Below, piece by piece: positions 48,523 to 57,690 of a stretch of DNA of 64,000 bases. Under the pieces are notes generated by a model, which had not been told where the DNA came from, did not search any database, and saw only the letters and a list, made by a program, of their open reading frames with translations. Position numbers and translations under genes: made by a program. The stretch's first letter is position 1; each line of letters starts with the position of its first letter. This DNA is from Chromohalobacter beijerinckii (lineage in GTDB: Bacteria; Pseudomonadota; Gammaproteobacteria; Pseudomonadales; Halomonadaceae): the NCBI RefSeq assembly GCF_023061185.1, contig NZ_JAKGAK010000001.1, positions 372,001-436,000 of the forward strand, written 5' to 3'.

Positions 48523-49545
48523 TCAGCGGGTACGGGTCACCTTCTTGAGATGACGCGGTTGATCGGGATCGCTACCCCGTGCCACCGCTAGCTGAGCGGC
48601 CATGACGTAGAAACTCTGGATGACCGACAGCGGCTGAAGCGCCGCATGGCCGGCATCGGTGACTGTCAGCTCACGCTGGGCAACATCTTCGTCGGCAGCC
48701 AGCAACACCAGCGCGCCGACACTTTTAAGCCACTCGGCGAGCTCAAGTAGGCCGGCCTGCTCGGGTCCCGGTGGGGCGAATACCAGCACTGGGTAGCCGG
48801 GGCCGATCAACGCCATCGGTCCGTGCTTGACCTCGGCACCGCTGAATGGCTCGGCCTGGAGGGCGCAGGTCTCCTTGAACTTGAGCGCCGCTTCCTGGGC
48901 GACGGCCAATCCGGCGCCGCGCCCTACCACCATCAACTTGTCGGCATCGCGCAGTGCCTCGATGGCCGGCGACCAGTCCTGCTCAGCCGCCACGCGCAGC
49001 CGTGCGGGTAGTGCCTCGAGCGCAGCGAGCAATTCACGATCCCGGTTCCAGTGGCCGAGCAACTGAGCGCAGGCCGATAGCGTGGCCAGGTAGCTCTTGG
49101 TCGCGGCAACACTGCGCTCCTCGCCGGCATGCAGCGCAATCTCGCGATCGCTGACCTCACCCAACGGTGACTGGGGCGTATTGACCAGCGCCAGCGTCTG
49201 GGCCCCGCCAGCGGCCAGCGCTTTTTGGGTCTCGATCAGATCGGGGCTCTGGCCGGACTGCGAGATCGCTAGCGCCAGCTGGCCGTCAAGCTTCCACGGC
49301 GCCCGCGCCAGAGTAGTCAACGACGGCGGCAGCGAGGCCACCGGAATCCCTCGGCTCTGCATGCATAGATAGGCGAAGTAACTGGCAGCATGGTCGGAGC
49401 TACCGCGCGCCACGGTGACCACACCCTGTGGATCGCACTGGCGTAGCCATGCACCGAGCTCGGCATGCGACTCGGCGTTGCGCGTCAACTGGTCGGCGAT
49501 GCGCTCGGGGGCGCTGCGCGCTTCGCTGAGCATCATCGAACTCAT
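48523..49545 (-). CDS. nagB-II: SIS-domain glucosamine-6-phosphate deaminase (NagB-II type)
   Basis: A 340-aa protein of two SIS domains (VARGSSDHAASYFAY with SQSGQSPD; VGRGAGLAVAQEAALKFKET with AEPFSGAEVKHGPMALI), resembling the isomerase half of GlmS without its glutaminase domain. In nag operons this is the alternative GlcN-6-P deaminase, giving fructose-6-phosphate and ammonia. Its start overlaps the nagA stop (ATGA). Confidence 0.9.
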   Translation of the reverse strand: MSSMMLSEARSAPERIADQLTRNAESHAELGAWLRQCDPQGVVTVARGSSDHAASYFAYLCMQSRGIPVASLPPSLTTLARAPWKLDGQLALAISQSGQSPDLIETQKALAAGGAQTLALVNTPQSPLGEVSDREIALHAGEERSVAATKSYLATLSACAQLLGHWNRDRELLAALEALPARLRVAAEQDWSPAIEALRDADKLMVVGRGAGLAVAQEAALKFKETCALQAEPFSGAEVKHGPMALIGPGYPVLVFAPPGPEQAGLLELAEWLKSVGALVLLAADEDVAQRELTVTDAGHAALQPLSVIQSFYVMAAQLAVARGSDPDQPRHLKKVTRTR

Positions 49546-50684
49546 ACGTCGTCTCCTGGGCGGGTCGTGGGGGCGTCTTCGGGATAACCCATAGTCACGC
49601 TCTGGCCCTCGACGTAGACACAGTCGACGGCCAGGTCGCGATCGAGCACGACCAGATCGGCGTGACAGCCAGCAGCCAACCGGCCGCGATCATGCAGACC
49701 AAGAAAGTCAGCAGGATGGCGCGATACGCGCTCGCTGGCCTCGGCCAGTGATAGGCCGATCTCGACCAGATTGCGCAGCGCCTGATCCATGGTCAGGGTA
49801 CTTCCGGCGAGCGTGCCGTCGGCTAGGCGCACCCCGCCTAGACATTTGGTCACCGCCTGCTCGCCAAGCCGGTACTCGCCATCGGGCATGCCGGCCGCAG
49901 CGGTCGAGTCGGTGACGGCATAAAGACGCGGGATGCTTCGGAGCGCGACGCGAATCGCCCCGGGATGGACGTGCAACAAGTCGGGGATTAGCTCGGCGAA
50001 ATCGGCATGTGCCAAGGCGGCTCCCGCCATGCCCGGATGACGATGATGCAAACCGGTCATGGCGTTATAAAGGTGGGTGAAACCGCAGGCGCCATGCTCC
50101 ATCGCCGCCACGCCCTGCTCGTAGGTGCCCAGGGTATGCCCCAGTTGCACGCGCACGCCGCGCTCGCTCAGGTGACGAATCAACGCGTAGTGGCCGGAAA
50201 GCTCCGGCGCCAGAGTCACCAGCCGAATCGGCGCCAACGCACACAGCGCATCGATCTCGGTGATTTCACCAGGCCGTGCATAAGGCGGCTGAGCACCGAG
50301 CTTACCGGGATTGATATAGGGCCCCTCGAGATGTACGCCGAGTATGCGTGCGCCCTTGCCGGGTGACTGCTCCATCAAGGAACCGATTTCGCCAAGTACG
50401 TGGCGTATCTCGGTGTCGGTGGCGGTCATGGTCGTCGCCAAAAGGCTGGTGGTGCCGAAGCGCGCATGGGTACGCGCCAGCGTGGTCACCGCCTCGCCGC
50501 CTTCCATGGTGTCGGCGCCACCGCCGCCATGCACATGCAGGTCGATGAAACCGGGCACTATATAGGGCGCATCGTTGTCTGCGGGATCGACCGGTGCGCC
50601 ATCGATTCGCGCGATACGTCCATCGCGCCAGTGAACCTCGCCCAGACGCCAGCCCTCGGGGGTGAGGATGTTGCCGTAATGCAT
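49542..50684 (-). CDS. nagA: N-acetylglucosamine-6-phosphate deacetylase
   Basis: A 380-aa amidohydrolase with metal and substrate motifs FIDLHVHGGGGAD, GVHLEGPYINP (Glu), LGHTLGTY, FTHLYNAMTG and the catalytic Asp in AVTDSTAAAG. It removes acetate from GlcNAc-6-P after PTS uptake. It overlaps nagB-II by four bases. Upstream, towards nagR, lies the unusual repeat region. Confidence 0.96.
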   Translation of the reverse strand: MHYGNILTPEGWRLGEVHWRDGRIARIDGAPVDPADNDAPYIVPGFIDLHVHGGGGADTMEGGEAVTTLARTHARFGTTSLLATTMTATDTEIRHVLGEIGSLMEQSPGKGARILGVHLEGPYINPGKLGAQPPYARPGEITEIDALCALAPIRLVTLAPELSGHYALIRHLSERGVRVQLGHTLGTYEQGVAAMEHGACGFTHLYNAMTGLHHRHPGMAGAALAHADFAELIPDLLHVHPGAIRVALRSIPRLYAVTDSTAAAGMPDGEYRLGEQAVTKCLGGVRLADGTLAGSTLTMDQALRNLVEIGLSLAEASERVSRHPADFLGLHDRGRLAAGCHADLVVLDRDLAVDCVYVEGQSVTMGYPEDAPTTRPGDDV

Positions 50685-50699
50685 TGGCTTACCTTTTTA

Positions 50700-50834
50700 A
50701 CGCGCCCACAGACGCGCGTTCGCGTTGGTTATCGAGCCCGGTGCAGCTCTGCTTTCTGTCTACCGCGCCCGAAGACGCGCGGTTTCTTATCGAGCCCGGT
50801 GCAGCTCGGTTTTTTATCGAGCCCGGTGCAGCTC
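50700..50834. repeat. Triplicated nagR 3' end with GC hairpins
   Basis: A 21-base sequence (beginning TTATCGAGCCCGGTGC) occurs three times without mismatch: 50729-50749, 50787-50807 and 50814-50834. The last copy is the end of nagR itself, coding ELHRAR and the stop. Copies one and two are each preceded by a GC hairpin (ACGCGC/GCGCGT at 50700-50719; CCGCGC/GCGCGG at 50763-50782). The array sits between nagR and nagA on one transcript and may act as an attenuator or processing site. Confidence 0.9.
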
Positions 50835-51554
50835 GACCATGAAGTCGTAGTAATCGGTGCGGCAGTAAGTAATGGTCAGTTCCGCCGGGGTGCCATCGGC
50901 GAGGTAACCAAGGCGGGTGACCTTGAGCAGCGCCTCGCCTGCGGACACTTCGGCTAAAGCGGCCAGTTCGGTGTCGGCATTGACGGCAGTCAGGTGTTGC
51001 AGGGCGCGTTCCACCGTCTTGCCGCGCGCTTCCAGCGTCGCGTAGAGCGACTGCCCGACGTCTTCCGGCTCAGGCAGTATCGATTCGGGCAGGCAGCTTT
51101 CCTCGACCGCCATCACCACGTCGTCGGCTAGGCGCAGACGCTTGAGACGCGCCACCTGAGTGCCGCCTCGCAGCCCGAGGCGCAAGGCCTCTTCGGTACT
51201 CGGCATGCCCAATTGACGAGACAGCCAACGCGAACGGGGCGTGAAGCCACGCTGCGTCAACAACTCAGAAAAACTCGTCAGACGCGTCAGTGGCTGGTTG
51301 AAGCGTGGTGCGATGAACGTGCCTGAACCGTGCGTACGCCGGATCAGGGCCTGCTCCGCGAGTCGCTCCAACGCCTTGCGCGCGGTGATGCGTGACACTT
51401 CCAGCGTCTCGGCCAAAGCGCGCTCGGAGGGCAAGGCCTCGCCGGCCTGCCAGGCTCCCGCTTCGATGGCATCACCCAACTGCCGCGCCAACTGATGATA
51501 AAGCGGCGTCGCCAGGTCGGGGTCGAGTGTGATCCGAGCAAAACGCGGGTCCAT
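50814..51554 (-). CDS. nagR: GntR/HutC-family repressor NagR
   Basis: A 246-aa GntR regulator, HutC subfamily: winged helix at about 10-75 (TPLYHQLARQLGDAIEAGAW, LPSERALAETLEVSRITARK, RRTHGSGTF) and a C-terminal UTRA effector domain that would bind GlcNAc-6-P or GlcN-6-P. The ATG at 51554 (MDPRFARI) is chosen; the frame is open 21 codons upstream, within the promoter. It heads the nag operon and should repress it from the dyads upstream. Confidence 0.92.
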   Translation of the reverse strand: MDPRFARITLDPDLATPLYHQLARQLGDAIEAGAWQAGEALPSERALAETLEVSRITARKALERLAEQALIRRTHGSGTFIAPRFNQPLTRLTSFSELLTQRGFTPRSRWLSRQLGMPSTEEALRLGLRGGTQVARLKRLRLADDVVMAVEESCLPESILPEPEDVGQSLYATLEARGKTVERALQHLTAVNADTELAALAEVSAGEALLKVTRLGYLADGTPAELTITYCRTDYYDFMVELHRAR

Positions 51555-51589
51555 GAAAGCGGTCTCTTGGTCTTCAATACTTGATAACC

Positions 51590-51648
51590 AATATAGATCC
51601 TCTTTAATACCAGTCAAATACCAATTGGTCTTATAGTGGTATCTACCA
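51590..51648 (-). promoter_or_regulatory. nag operon promoter with two NagR-type dyads
   Basis: On the minus strand, TTGACT (51612-51617) and TATATT (51590-51595) are spaced 16 bases. Two dyads lie just upstream: ACCAATTGGT (51620-51629) and TGGTATCTACCA (51637-51648). The second is close to the TGGTCTAGACCA box known for NagR/DasR regulators. Confidence 0.7.
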
Positions 51649-51831
51649 AGTCATATCCCCTGCCGAAGGAGAACGTGAAGAGGCAAGAGAGAAAAGTAAG
51701 GAAGAATGACGAAGGGAGTTAAGGAATAAAGGAATGGAGGACGAAGCTGGTAGACACAAGCGCCTTTCGGACTTGATTACCGGCGCCGAGAACCGCATGC
51801 AATAGTCATCGACAACACTGAGGAGAGCCCC

Positions 51832-52461
51832 ATGAAGACGCTAGTAATCGGTGCCAACGGCCAGATCGGCCGCCAATTTTGTGAACTCGCGCATGAGGCC
51901 GACGTCCCGATTCGCGCGATGATTCGCGATACGTCGCAGCAGGCGTGGTTCCAAGAGCGAGGTATCGAAACGGTGCTCGCCGATCTGGAAGGTGACTTCC
52001 GCAAAGCATTCTATGGCTGCGATCAGGTGGTGTTCGCGGCGGGCTCGGGCCCGCATACCGGCCCCGACAAGACGTTGATGATTGATCTCTATGGCGCGCT
52101 GAGCGCGATCGATCTGGCCGCGTCACTGGGTATCGGGCGTTTCATCATGCTCAGCGCGATGCGCGCCGACCAAGTGCTTGAGGCACCGGCCAAGCTACGC
52201 CCTTACATGGCCGCCAAGCATGCCGCCGATGCTCATCTGCGTGCATCGAAGGTGCCTTACGTGATCCTCAAGCCGGGCCGATTGACCGACGAGGCCGCGA
52301 CGCAACGTGTCACGACCGATGTCGCCAATGCCGATGACAACCGCATTTCACGCGCCAATGTCGCGCATGCGTTGCTCGAGGTAGTGCGCAATCGCGAACT
52401 GCGCCAGCGTGAGTTTTCCCTGCTCGATGGCAATACGGCGATTGCTGAGGCGCTGCGCTGA
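51832..52461 (+). CDS. NAD(P)-binding Rossmann protein (atypical SDR)
   Basis: A 209-aa protein with the N-terminal dinucleotide site VIGANGQIGRQF, the VVFAAGSG loop and YMAAKHAADAHLRAS, as in the NmrA/atypical SDR5-like family (YwnB/BVR-B type). Either a sensor or an oxidoreductase. A GAGGAGAG ribosome site lies upstream. It is monocistronic between the nag promoter and the RNase II gene. Confidence 0.87.
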   Translation: MKTLVIGANGQIGRQFCELAHEADVPIRAMIRDTSQQAWFQERGIETVLADLEGDFRKAFYGCDQVVFAAGSGPHTGPDKTLMIDLYGALSAIDLAASLGIGRFIMLSAMRADQVLEAPAKLRPYMAAKHAADAHLRASKVPYVILKPGRLTDEAATQRVTTDVANADDNRISRANVAHALLEVVRNRELRQREFSLLDGNTAIAEALR

Positions 52462-52578
52462 TCCAGCGTTCGGCGGGACATCACGTGTATCGCCGCTTTT
52501 CCCCGCCAGCCGTCGGTTGGCGGGGAATACACGAACCCGTATAGTATCGACCTACTCCCCCCAACCGAATGTGTCTCG

Positions 52579-54519
52579 ATGCTGCAGAACAACTCCGCGC
52601 TTGCCCAGCTCAAGCAACAGATTCGTGAAACCACCCCGCGTGTCCAAGGGGTGATCAAGGCCACCGATCGCGGCTTCGGCTTTCTCGAAGCCGAAGACGG
52701 TACCTCCTATTTCGTTCCGCCCCCCGCCATGAAGCAGGTACTGCATGGCGACCGCGTCGATTCACTGATCAAGCAGGAGGGAGACAAGACCTCCGTCGAG
52801 CCCGACACGCTCCTCGAAGCGGGGCTCGACCGTTTCGTGGCGCGACTGGTCAAGCGCGATGGGCGCCTTAGCGTCGTTCCCGACCATCCGTTGATCAACA
52901 ACCAGTTGCGCGCGCGCCTCAAGAACTCGCTCGAAGAAAGTACGCTCGGTGACGGCGACTGGGTCGTGGCACATTTGGTACGCCACCCACTCAAGCCCGA
53001 CGATCGCGGATTTTTCGCTCAAGTCGACGAGCTCGTAGTCAAGGCCGATAATCCCGCCGTGCCATGGCGCGTGACTCTGGCGCGCCATGCGCTGGAGCAG
53101 GCATCACCGCAATTCGGCGAGCAGTGGCCGCTGCACGATGAAGGCCTTGAGCGCGAGGACTGGACCGCGACGCCCTTTTTCACCATCGACGGTGAAAAGA
53201 CACGCGATATGGACGACGCCCTGCACATCGAGACACGCGAAGATGGCTGGCGTCTCAGCGTGGCGATCGCCGACCCCACGGCCTACGTCCGCGAGGGCGA
53301 CCCGGTCGATTTGGAAGCGCAGACACGGGCCTTCACGGTGTATCTACCCGGCCAGAACGTCACCATGCTGCCGGAAACGCTCGCCAATGAGCTGTGCTCG
53401 CTGAAGGAAGGCGAGGATCGCCCGACCCTGGTTTGCACATTGGATATCCAGCGCGACGGCACCCTCGGCGACTATCGCTTCTTCGCCGCCAATGTCCGTT
53501 CGCATGCCCGCCTGGTGTATGACCAGATTTCCGACTGGCTGGAAGGCCAAGGCGATTGGGCTCCCGACGACGAGACCATGGCCACGCAGCTCAAGGCCTT
53601 GGCCGCGATGACCGAGGCCCGCAACGCCTGGCGCGAGGAACACACGCTGGTGTTCAAGGATCGTCCCGATTATGCCTTCGACGTCGATGACGCGGGCAAC
53701 GTGTTGGCGGTCCGTATCGAGGAACGTCGCACCGCTCAGCGCATGATCGAGGAGTCGATGATCGCGGCCAACGCCTGCTGCGCCGACCTACTGGCCTCGC
53801 GCGTGGGCCATGGCATCTTCAACGTGCACCAGGCGTTCGAACCCGAGAAGGCCGATCAGGCGATCGAGTTCCTGGCCACCCAGGACATCAACGTGGAACG
53901 CGAACAGTTGCTGGAACTCTCGCGCTATCGCGAGCTGCGCCGCGCCCTGGAAGCACGCGAGGATGCCTGGCTCGACGCACGTCTGCGCCGTTTCCAGGGC
54001 TATACCAACATGTCCGCCCAGCCTGGCCCGCACTTCGGGCTGGGACTGCCGGCATACGCCACCTGGACATCGCCGATCCGCAAGTACGGCGACATGGTCA
54101 ATCACCGCTTGATCAAGCGCGTACTCAAGGGCGAGGACGCACCCGCCGAGGCCAGTCAGGCATTGACCGAGCAGCTCACCGAGCGTCGGCGTCTGAATCG
54201 CATGGCGGAGCGTGACGTCAAGGATTGGCTCTACGTCCGCTATCTCGGCCCCTCCGCCGAAAACGGCGAGGTCTTCGACGCCGAAATCATCGCCATCAAC
54301 CGTGGTGGCATGCGGGTTCGGCTCTCCGCCAATGGCGCCACGGCGTTCGTCCCGGCACCGTTCATGCACAGTGAACGCGACAAGGTCGCCATCGACGATA
54401 AGGAAGGCCGCATCCAGATCGAGGGCCAGCCGCGCTACAAGCTCGGCGACAGCGTTCAGGTCGCCCTGGCCGAGGCCGTCGAGACGACACGCTCGTTGGT
54501 GGCACGTCCCGCCGTCTGA
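52579..54519 (+). CDS. rnb: Exoribonuclease II
   Basis: A 646-aa 3'-5' exoribonuclease: N-terminal cold-shock-like RNA-binding domains (GVIKATDRGFGFLEAEDG), the central RNB domain with FTIDGEKTRDMDDALHIE (metal-binding Asp residues) and VAIADPTAYV, and a C-terminal S1 domain (GEVFDAEIIAINRGGMRVRL). The length matches RNase II (644 in E. coli) rather than RNase R. A 14-bp hairpin follows. Confidence 0.95.
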   Translation: MLQNNSALAQLKQQIRETTPRVQGVIKATDRGFGFLEAEDGTSYFVPPPAMKQVLHGDRVDSLIKQEGDKTSVEPDTLLEAGLDRFVARLVKRDGRLSVVPDHPLINNQLRARLKNSLEESTLGDGDWVVAHLVRHPLKPDDRGFFAQVDELVVKADNPAVPWRVTLARHALEQASPQFGEQWPLHDEGLEREDWTATPFFTIDGEKTRDMDDALHIETREDGWRLSVAIADPTAYVREGDPVDLEAQTRAFTVYLPGQNVTMLPETLANELCSLKEGEDRPTLVCTLDIQRDGTLGDYRFFAANVRSHARLVYDQISDWLEGQGDWAPDDETMATQLKALAAMTEARNAWREEHTLVFKDRPDYAFDVDDAGNVLAVRIEERRTAQRMIEESMIAANACCADLLASRVGHGIFNVHQAFEPEKADQAIEFLATQDINVEREQLLELSRYRELRRALEAREDAWLDARLRRFQGYTNMSAQPGPHFGLGLPAYATWTSPIRKYGDMVNHRLIKRVLKGEDAPAEASQALTEQLTERRRLNRMAERDVKDWLYVRYLGPSAENGEVFDAEIIAINRGGMRVRLSANGATAFVPAPFMHSERDKVAIDDKEGRIQIEGQPRYKLGDSVQVALAEAVETTRSLVARPAV

Positions 54520-54525
54520 AGCTGA

Positions 54526-54563
54526 CCATGCCTTGCGTCACAAGCAGTGGACGCAAGGCATGG
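54526..54563 (+). terminator. Hairpin after rnb
   Basis: CCATGCCTTGCGTC and GACGCAAGGCATGG form a perfect 14-bp stem around ten bases, starting seven bases after the rnb stop. No U tract follows, so it may be a 3' end-protecting stem rather than a strong terminator. Confidence 0.6.
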
Positions 54564-54672
54564 CATGTGCCAGCGTAATCTCATGACAGCGCGGTGACAT
54601 TCCTACGACAAGCCCGTCAGGGCCCGAGCGGTCACTCCGTAACCAACCGGGAAGGTTTCAAGGAGTCACGCT

Positions 54673-55791
54673 TTGCATATCGCCGATATCACGATGTTCT
54701 ACGCCACTGCCAGCGGTGGGGTGCGTACCTACCTCGAGGCCAAACGCAACCGTTTGGCGACACTCCCTGGCGTGACATCCAGCCTAGTGATTCCCGGCGC
54801 CCGCCATACGGTCAGTGAGTCCATTCATGAAATCCCCGCGCCACCGCTTCCCTTCAGCCAAGGGTACCGGTTTCCTCTCAAGCGAGAGGGCTGGCGGCGC
54901 GAATTGATACAGATGGCGCCGGACCTCATCGAGGCGGGCGACCCTTACGTCACTGCCTGGGCCGCGCTTGATGCCGGACGGGATTTGGATGTGCCCGTGG
55001 TCGGATTTTACCATTCCGACCTGCCACGCCTGATCGGCAACCGCCTCGGGAATTGGACGCGCATGGCTCTCGAACGCTATGTCGAAAACCTCTACCGGCA
55101 TTGCAATCGTGTCCTCGCGCCTAGCCGCGTCATCGCCGATAAATTGCATGGCCTTGGCCTTGATAATGTCGCCCTGCAGCCGCTAGGGGTCGACTTGAAA
55201 ACCTTCTCGCCCCAGCGCCGCCAAGATACCTACCGCCAGCGCTTGGGCCTCGACGACGATACGCGCCTGCTGATCTTCGTCGGGCGCGGCTCTCGCGAGA
55301 AGAACCTGCCCGTCCTGCTGGAAACGGCGCACCGCCTTGGCAAGGGTTACCACCTACTGCTTATCGGGCCGCAGATGCCACAGCGGGTTCCCGATAACGT
55401 CAGCGTCATAGGCCGCTACACGGCCACCGTCGATGTCGCCGAGTGGCTGGCCAGCAGCGATATACTACTACATGCCGGTACTCAGGAAACGTTCGGTCTG
55501 GTCGCCCTGGAAGCCATGGCAAGTGGCATTCCGGTCATCGCGGCACGCGCCGGTGCCCTTGCCGAGAACGTCCCCCTGGGCTGCGGACTACTCTGTGAGC
55601 CCCACTCAGCGAGCGATATGGCACGCGCCGTGCGCGAACTCTGCGCCAATGCGCCCGAGGAACAAGGGCGCCGTGCCCGCCTGCATGTCGAACGCCATCA
55701 TGATTGGGATATCGTGGTCTCCAGCCTGATGCATCATTATCGTGAATTGACCGGACAACGCGTCAGCACGGAGAGTCTTCAGCATGGCTGA
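54673..55791 (+). CDS. GT4-family glycosyltransferase
   Basis: A 372-aa GT-B glycosyltransferase: N-terminal acceptor domain starting HIADITMFYATASGGVRTYL, C-terminal donor domain with FVGRGSREKNLPVLLE and ETFGLVALEAMASGIPVIA (the E-X7-E motif). The start is TTG at 54673: AAGGAG lies seven bases before and no better start is near. The 3' end overlaps the next gene by eight bases. Acceptor unknown, probably a membrane lipid or cell-surface glycan. Confidence 0.88.
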   Translation: MHIADITMFYATASGGVRTYLEAKRNRLATLPGVTSSLVIPGARHTVSESIHEIPAPPLPFSQGYRFPLKREGWRRELIQMAPDLIEAGDPYVTAWAALDAGRDLDVPVVGFYHSDLPRLIGNRLGNWTRMALERYVENLYRHCNRVLAPSRVIADKLHGLGLDNVALQPLGVDLKTFSPQRRQDTYRQRLGLDDDTRLLIFVGRGSREKNLPVLLETAHRLGKGYHLLLIGPQMPQRVPDNVSVIGRYTATVDVAEWLASSDILLHAGTQETFGLVALEAMASGIPVIAARAGALAENVPLGCGLLCEPHSASDMARAVRELCANAPEEQGRRARLHVERHHDWDIVVSSLMHHYRELTGQRVSTESLQHG

Positions 55792-56560
55792 TCGTCACCT
55801 TTCCCTCGTCCTCCACGATGTCGCGCCGGAAACCTGGCCCGACTACGTCGACTTCGTGGCCAAGATCGACGCCCTGGCACGTCGACACGGCCCGATCCCT
55901 ATCACCTGGCTGGTGGTGCCCGATTTCCATCATCGCAGCGACTGTCGCCGCGACGGCGCTTTCCTAGAACGCTTGCAATCCCGCCGAGCCGTAGGCGATG
56001 AACTGGCATTGCACGGCTATTACCATTGCGACGATGCGCCCGCACCGCGCACGCCTCGCGACTGGTTCATGCGGCGCTTTTACACCTGGGAAGGCGAGTT
56101 CTACGCTCTCGACGAAAACGAGGCGGCACGCCGGTTGGACAAGGGCATAGAACTCTTTCGATCACAGGGATGGCCACTCACCGGCTTCGTGGCGCCAGCC
56201 TGGTTGATGAGCCAAGGAGCGCGGCGAGCGCTGGCCCAGCGCGACTTCTGCTACACCAGCGACCCTCAACATCTGTATACACTGCCCGACTTTACACGTC
56301 TCAAGGCGCCGGGGCTGGTATGGAGTGCCCGTAGCGCCTGGCGTCGCGGCCTGTCACACCTGGCTAGCGAAACGCAGCGCTGGCGTAGCCGCCAGGCACC
56401 GCTGCTGCGCCTGGGACTGCATCCCGTGGACATGCGCCATGCCCGCGTTCAGGAATACTGGCTCGCCGTCCTGGAGCGCCTGATCCACGAAGGACGTCAC
56501 CCCATCACCAAGTACGATTGGGTGACGGGGCAACGCCGGAGGGAGCAGCACGCCGCATGA
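55784..56560 (+). CDS. DUF2334 polysaccharide-deacetylase-like protein
   Basis: A 258-aa protein with a deacetylase-type NodB-like fold: LSLVLHDVAPETW (metal or catalytic Asp), ITWLVVPDFHH, DELALHGYYH (two His) and LTGFVAPAWLMS. No signal peptide, so cytosolic. It overlaps the genes on both sides by eight and four bases. Together with the glycosyltransferase it suggests N-deacetylation of a freshly transferred amino sugar, as in the PIG-L-like step of glycolipid synthesis; that is inference. Confidence 0.82.
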   Translation: MADRHLSLVLHDVAPETWPDYVDFVAKIDALARRHGPIPITWLVVPDFHHRSDCRRDGAFLERLQSRRAVGDELALHGYYHCDDAPAPRTPRDWFMRRFYTWEGEFYALDENEAARRLDKGIELFRSQGWPLTGFVAPAWLMSQGARRALAQRDFCYTSDPQHLYTLPDFTRLKAPGLVWSARSAWRRGLSHLASETQRWRSRQAPLLRLGLHPVDMRHARVQEYWLAVLERLIHEGRHPITKYDWVTGQRRREQHAA

Positions 56561-57549
56561 AACGCCTGGTAATATTGCTGCTTATCGGGTTGGTGGCGGC
56601 CATCAGCATCCCACTGCTGTTCGGAGGGCGCGCGCTTTTCGGCGAGCTCGCCGCATTCCCCTTACGGCAACTGGCATTTATGCTACTGCTGATCGTCATC
56701 TGCTGGAATATCAATGCTTTGCGGCTGCGCTTGCTGCTAGCGGGGCGCGCCGGGCGCCTCGGCCAAACGCGCGCGGTGGGCATCGTGATGTCTACCGAGT
56801 TTGCCATCTGCGCAACGCCCGGCGGCACCGGAGGCTTGCTGACGCTCCTAGGCTTGCTAGCCCGGCGCGGAGTTCGTCCCGCGCAAGCCTCGGCGATCTT
56901 CGCCGTCGATCAGTTGACCGACCTGCTCTTCTTTCTTTCCGCACTGATCGGCGTCGCACTCTATGTCGTCATTGAGGCCATCGATCTCAACCTCGGCTGG
57001 CTGGTGGGCCTGCCATCACTGTTGCTGGTGTGCGGCTTCATCTTGCTGTGGTTGGTCATACGCCACTATGGACGCCTTCTCCAGGTTACCGGCGGCTGGC
57101 TCGAACGGTTCAAGATCCGCCGCAAGGCACGCTTCGGATTCGCCCGCCGCTTACTGCATTTCCGTAACGCCTTGATAGAGACGCTGCGCCTGCCTCGCCT
57201 GACCTTGTTGTCGGTTTTCGCCTTGTGCTGCGCCCACTGGATGCTGCGTTACAGCGTTCTGTATCTGGCCGTGAAGGGCCTGGGTGCCCACATCGACTGG
57301 GCCTGGACCTTCCTGGTACAGATGCTCTCCATGGCGGCGGGTCAGCTGAGTTTTCTACCCGGCGGCGCAGGCGGCGCCGAGCTGACCTCCACTGCCTTGC
57401 TGGCGCCCTTGATCGGCAAGCAAAGCGCCGCCGCCGCCGTGCTCATCTGGCGCTTCGTGACCTACTATTTTTATCTCATCGCCGGCGCGCCCGTCTTCCT
57501 GGCGCTGGCAGGGCGAGCCTTCGCCAAACTGCTGTCCCGTCGTCGGTAA
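56557..57549 (+). CDS. UPF0104/AglD-like integral membrane protein
   Basis: A 330-aa protein of about seven to eight helices with the lysylphosphatidylglycerol-synthetase-TM-like family signatures FAICATPGGTGGLLTLLGLL and LSFLPGGAGGAELTSTALL. Family members are membrane parts of MprF or putative lipid flippases. The ATG overlaps the DUF2334 stop (ATGA). It is the last gene of a three-gene operon that may make and translocate a modified lipid. Confidence 0.87.
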   Translation: MKRLVILLLIGLVAAISIPLLFGGRALFGELAAFPLRQLAFMLLLIVICWNINALRLRLLLAGRAGRLGQTRAVGIVMSTEFAICATPGGTGGLLTLLGLLARRGVRPAQASAIFAVDQLTDLLFFLSALIGVALYVVIEAIDLNLGWLVGLPSLLLVCGFILLWLVIRHYGRLLQVTGGWLERFKIRRKARFGFARRLLHFRNALIETLRLPRLTLLSVFALCCAHWMLRYSVLYLAVKGLGAHIDWAWTFLVQMLSMAAGQLSFLPGGAGGAELTSTALLAPLIGKQSAAAAVLIWRFVTYYFYLIAGAPVFLALAGRAFAKLLSRRR

Positions 57550-57610
57550 CCACCTTCCCGTTTTTACGCAAAGTGGCCAACGCAGGTCATTTTCATTCAG
57601 TACCTAAAAC

Positions 57611-57644
57611 GACAAAGGGCATCCCCGTGGGGATGCCCTTTGTC
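57611..57644. terminator. Bidirectional terminator between UPF0104 gene and sucD
   Basis: AAAGGGCATCCCC pairs with GGGGATGCCCTTT with a very small loop; A and T runs on both sides let it serve both convergent transcripts. Confidence 0.92.
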
Positions 57645-57690
57645 ATACTCGCTGTCCAGCGACCTAGGGGTCACCGGAACGGGAAGTGAC

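Noticed and set aside
52501-52525. Hairpin CCCCGCCA/TGGCGGGG before rnb as an intrinsic terminator
   Set aside because: The stem is good but no T run follows on either strand in the useful direction; it may only be a minor stem, so it is not listed as a terminator.
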